From positions 1 through 30,542 of the forward strand of contig CAZGTQ010000044.1 in NCBI GenBank assembly GCA_964528575.1: DNA of 30,542 bases. The letters are read 5' to 3'. Source of the stretch: CAZGTQ01 sp964528575. Lineage in GTDB: Bacteria; Planctomycetota; UBA1135; GCA-002686595. The position numbers and the translations under genes were made by a program. Below the pieces are notes generated by a model. It was not told where the DNA came from, ran no database searches, and saw nothing but the letters and a program-made list of their open reading frames with translations. Below are positions 29,490-30,542 of the stretch, one piece after another. The first letter of the stretch is position 1, and every line of letters begins with the position of its first letter.

Positions 29490-30542
29490 GTGTCTCCGCT
29501 CCGACCGAGCGTTACGCTGCGCCCTTCGCGCATGGCGACGAAGCGGCTCGATCTCGGCTGGGTGCGCACGCAATGCGAGCGTGTGCGCGCGGAGCTCAAG
29601 GGGCTCGTCGACTGGATCCCGGTCCGGCCGCTGCGCGGTGAGAGCGTGGCGCGCTGGACCGGGCTCAAGGGGCCGCTGTGCCGGCGCGTCCTCGCGGGCG
29701 TGCAGCACCACGGCGAGCCCGCCGAGCTCGCGCGCATCCTGCCCGGAGTCGAGGGGCTCGAGATGTTCGTCGACGCGCTCGAGCGCAAGGGCTGTCCCGC
29801 CGAGCGCGCCGCCGCCGCGCGCGACGCGATCCGCGCGTTCGCCGAGCTGTTGCACGAAGGCGGCGGGAGCCAGCGCCGGCTCGTCGCCGCGCTGCGCGAC
29901 CAGCTCGACGAGCCAGGCGTCGAGCTCGACGCGACCGAAGCGCACGCGCGGTTGTTCGAGTCCGCGCGCGCGGTCTGCCGCGCGGAGACGCGCGCGCTCG
30001 TCGTCGTGTCGATCTTGCACCGCGCGCCGGACCGGCCGGACGAGCTCGACACCGTCGGCGCGCTCGGCCAGCTCGGCTACAGCGCGCGCGCAGGCGCTCC
30101 GCCGCTCGTCGCGCGTCACTTCAGCGCACCGGGCATCGGCGACGAGGCGGGGCCGAGCCTGCACGACCTCTTCGGCACGCCCGCTCTGCCGATCGCGCGC
30201 GCGCGCGTCGACGAGCGCAACGTGCTCTCGACGTACGACGGCCGCGGCTCGGCGGAGTCGCCGGTCGACGTGTGGAGCGGCCCGGTGCGCAACGCCGGCG
30301 TCGTGCGCTTCGAAGGCGCGGGCGAGGACGGCTACGGGTCGTTCGCGGCGATCCGCACGCCGACGCGCACGCTCGTGCACGACTTGTGGGTCGAGACGCC
30401 GCTCGCGCGCGCGAGCATCCTTCGCTCGGGCGTGTACCGCTCGTCGCCCGCGCTGCTCGGCACGATCGACTACAAGCGCTGGTACGAGCGGCTACCGGGC
30501 GACCCGCGCGTGCTGCTGCCGGAGTCGGACGACTTCAGCGGC
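29490..30542 (+). CDS. Conserved hypothetical protein with HTH-like N-terminus (runs off window)
   Basis: An open frame of 351 codons that continues past the window end. The GTG at 29490 has a GAAGGA Shine-Dalgarno 7 bases upstream; an ATG at 29532 without one would remove 14 residues. The N-terminal helical region (ELKGLVDWIPVRPLRGESVA, RWTGLKGPLCRRVLAGV) looks like a helix-turn-helix in which the 'GLKGPLCRRVL' helix would be the recognition helix. This is followed by LPGVEGLEMFVDALERKG and a helical middle. A later alpha/beta part contains TRALVVVSILHRAPDRPDEL and DLWVETPLARA. I recall similar planctomycete hypothetical proteins but cannot name a family. No signal peptide is seen, so a cytoplasmic regulator is plausible. 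It starts 16 bp after the preceding stop and may be co-transcribed. Confidence 0.78.
   Translation, partial: MSPLRPSVTLRPSRMATKRLDLGWVRTQCERVRAELKGLVDWIPVRPLRGESVARWTGLKGPLCRRVLAGVQHHGEPAELARILPGVEGLEMFVDALERKGCPAERAAAARDAIRAFAELLHEGGGSQRRLVAALRDQLDEPGVELDATEAHARLFESARAVCRAETRALVVVSILHRAPDRPDELDTVGALGQLGYSARAGAPPLVARHFSAPGIGDEAGPSLHDLFGTPALPIARARVDERNVLSTYDGRGSAESPVDVWSGPVRNAGVVRFEGAGEDGYGSFAAIRTPTRTLVHDLWVETPLARASILRSGVYRSSPALLGTIDYKRWYERLPGDPRVLLPESDDFSG

Overview
The window is about 30.5 kb of very GC-rich bacterial chromosome with long CpG-rich genes. I infer a deep-branching member of the Planctomycetota (a Poly30/Pla163-like relative). The evidence is: ECF sigma factors fused through a membrane segment to carboxypeptidase-regulatory-like repeats; secreted proteins ending in the beta-sandwich module common in that group; a lysine/arginine-rich histone-like protein with a central winged helix; and many small-family secreted proteins. 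No rRNA, tRNA, CRISPR array, insertion sequence or phage gene was recognised. The taxonomic call rests on protein style alone.

Layout. Positions 1-9899 are all on the minus strand: a histone-like protein, a small hypothetical protein, a cytoplasmic BNR/Asp-box propeller overlapping a MoaD/ThiS-like protein, a hybrid histidine kinase, an NtrC-type sigma-54 activator, a small membrane protein, a DUF11-type lipoprotein and a cut-off secreted protein. Positions 10058-12341 (plus) hold an anchored beta-domain protein and a membrane-anchored carboxypeptidase-regulatory-like protein. Positions 12349-17901 (minus) hold two tandem paralogous giant ECF-sigma/transmembrane/carboxypeptidase-regulatory fusions, followed by a small secreted protein. 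Positions 18529-23722 (plus) are three tandem, translationally coupled secreted paralogues. Positions 23792-25965 (minus) hold a large secreted protein and the decayed remnant of a second copy with its own terminator hairpin. Positions 26024-30542 (plus) hold an NAD(P)-binding/DUF2867 protein, Hsp20, a secreted protein behind a clear sigma-70 promoter, and a cut-off unknown gene.

How the pieces may work together. The most interesting unit is the sigma-fusion cluster. Each fusion has an ECF-sized sigma part (198 residues) reading without a stop into an internal ATG that has its own Shine-Dalgarno sequence and begins a membrane-anchored protein. That second part is the same kind of protein as the sigma-less paralogue next door. 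This suggests either membrane-tethered sigma factors, or two products from one frame. The 147-bp DNA around the internal start is almost identical in both copies while the outer domains have diverged. A second theme is sigma-54: the window encodes a sigma-54 activator, and sequences matching the -24/-12 element lie upstream of that activator, of hsp20 and of the small secreted gene at 17973-18377. All functional links are inferences from sequence.
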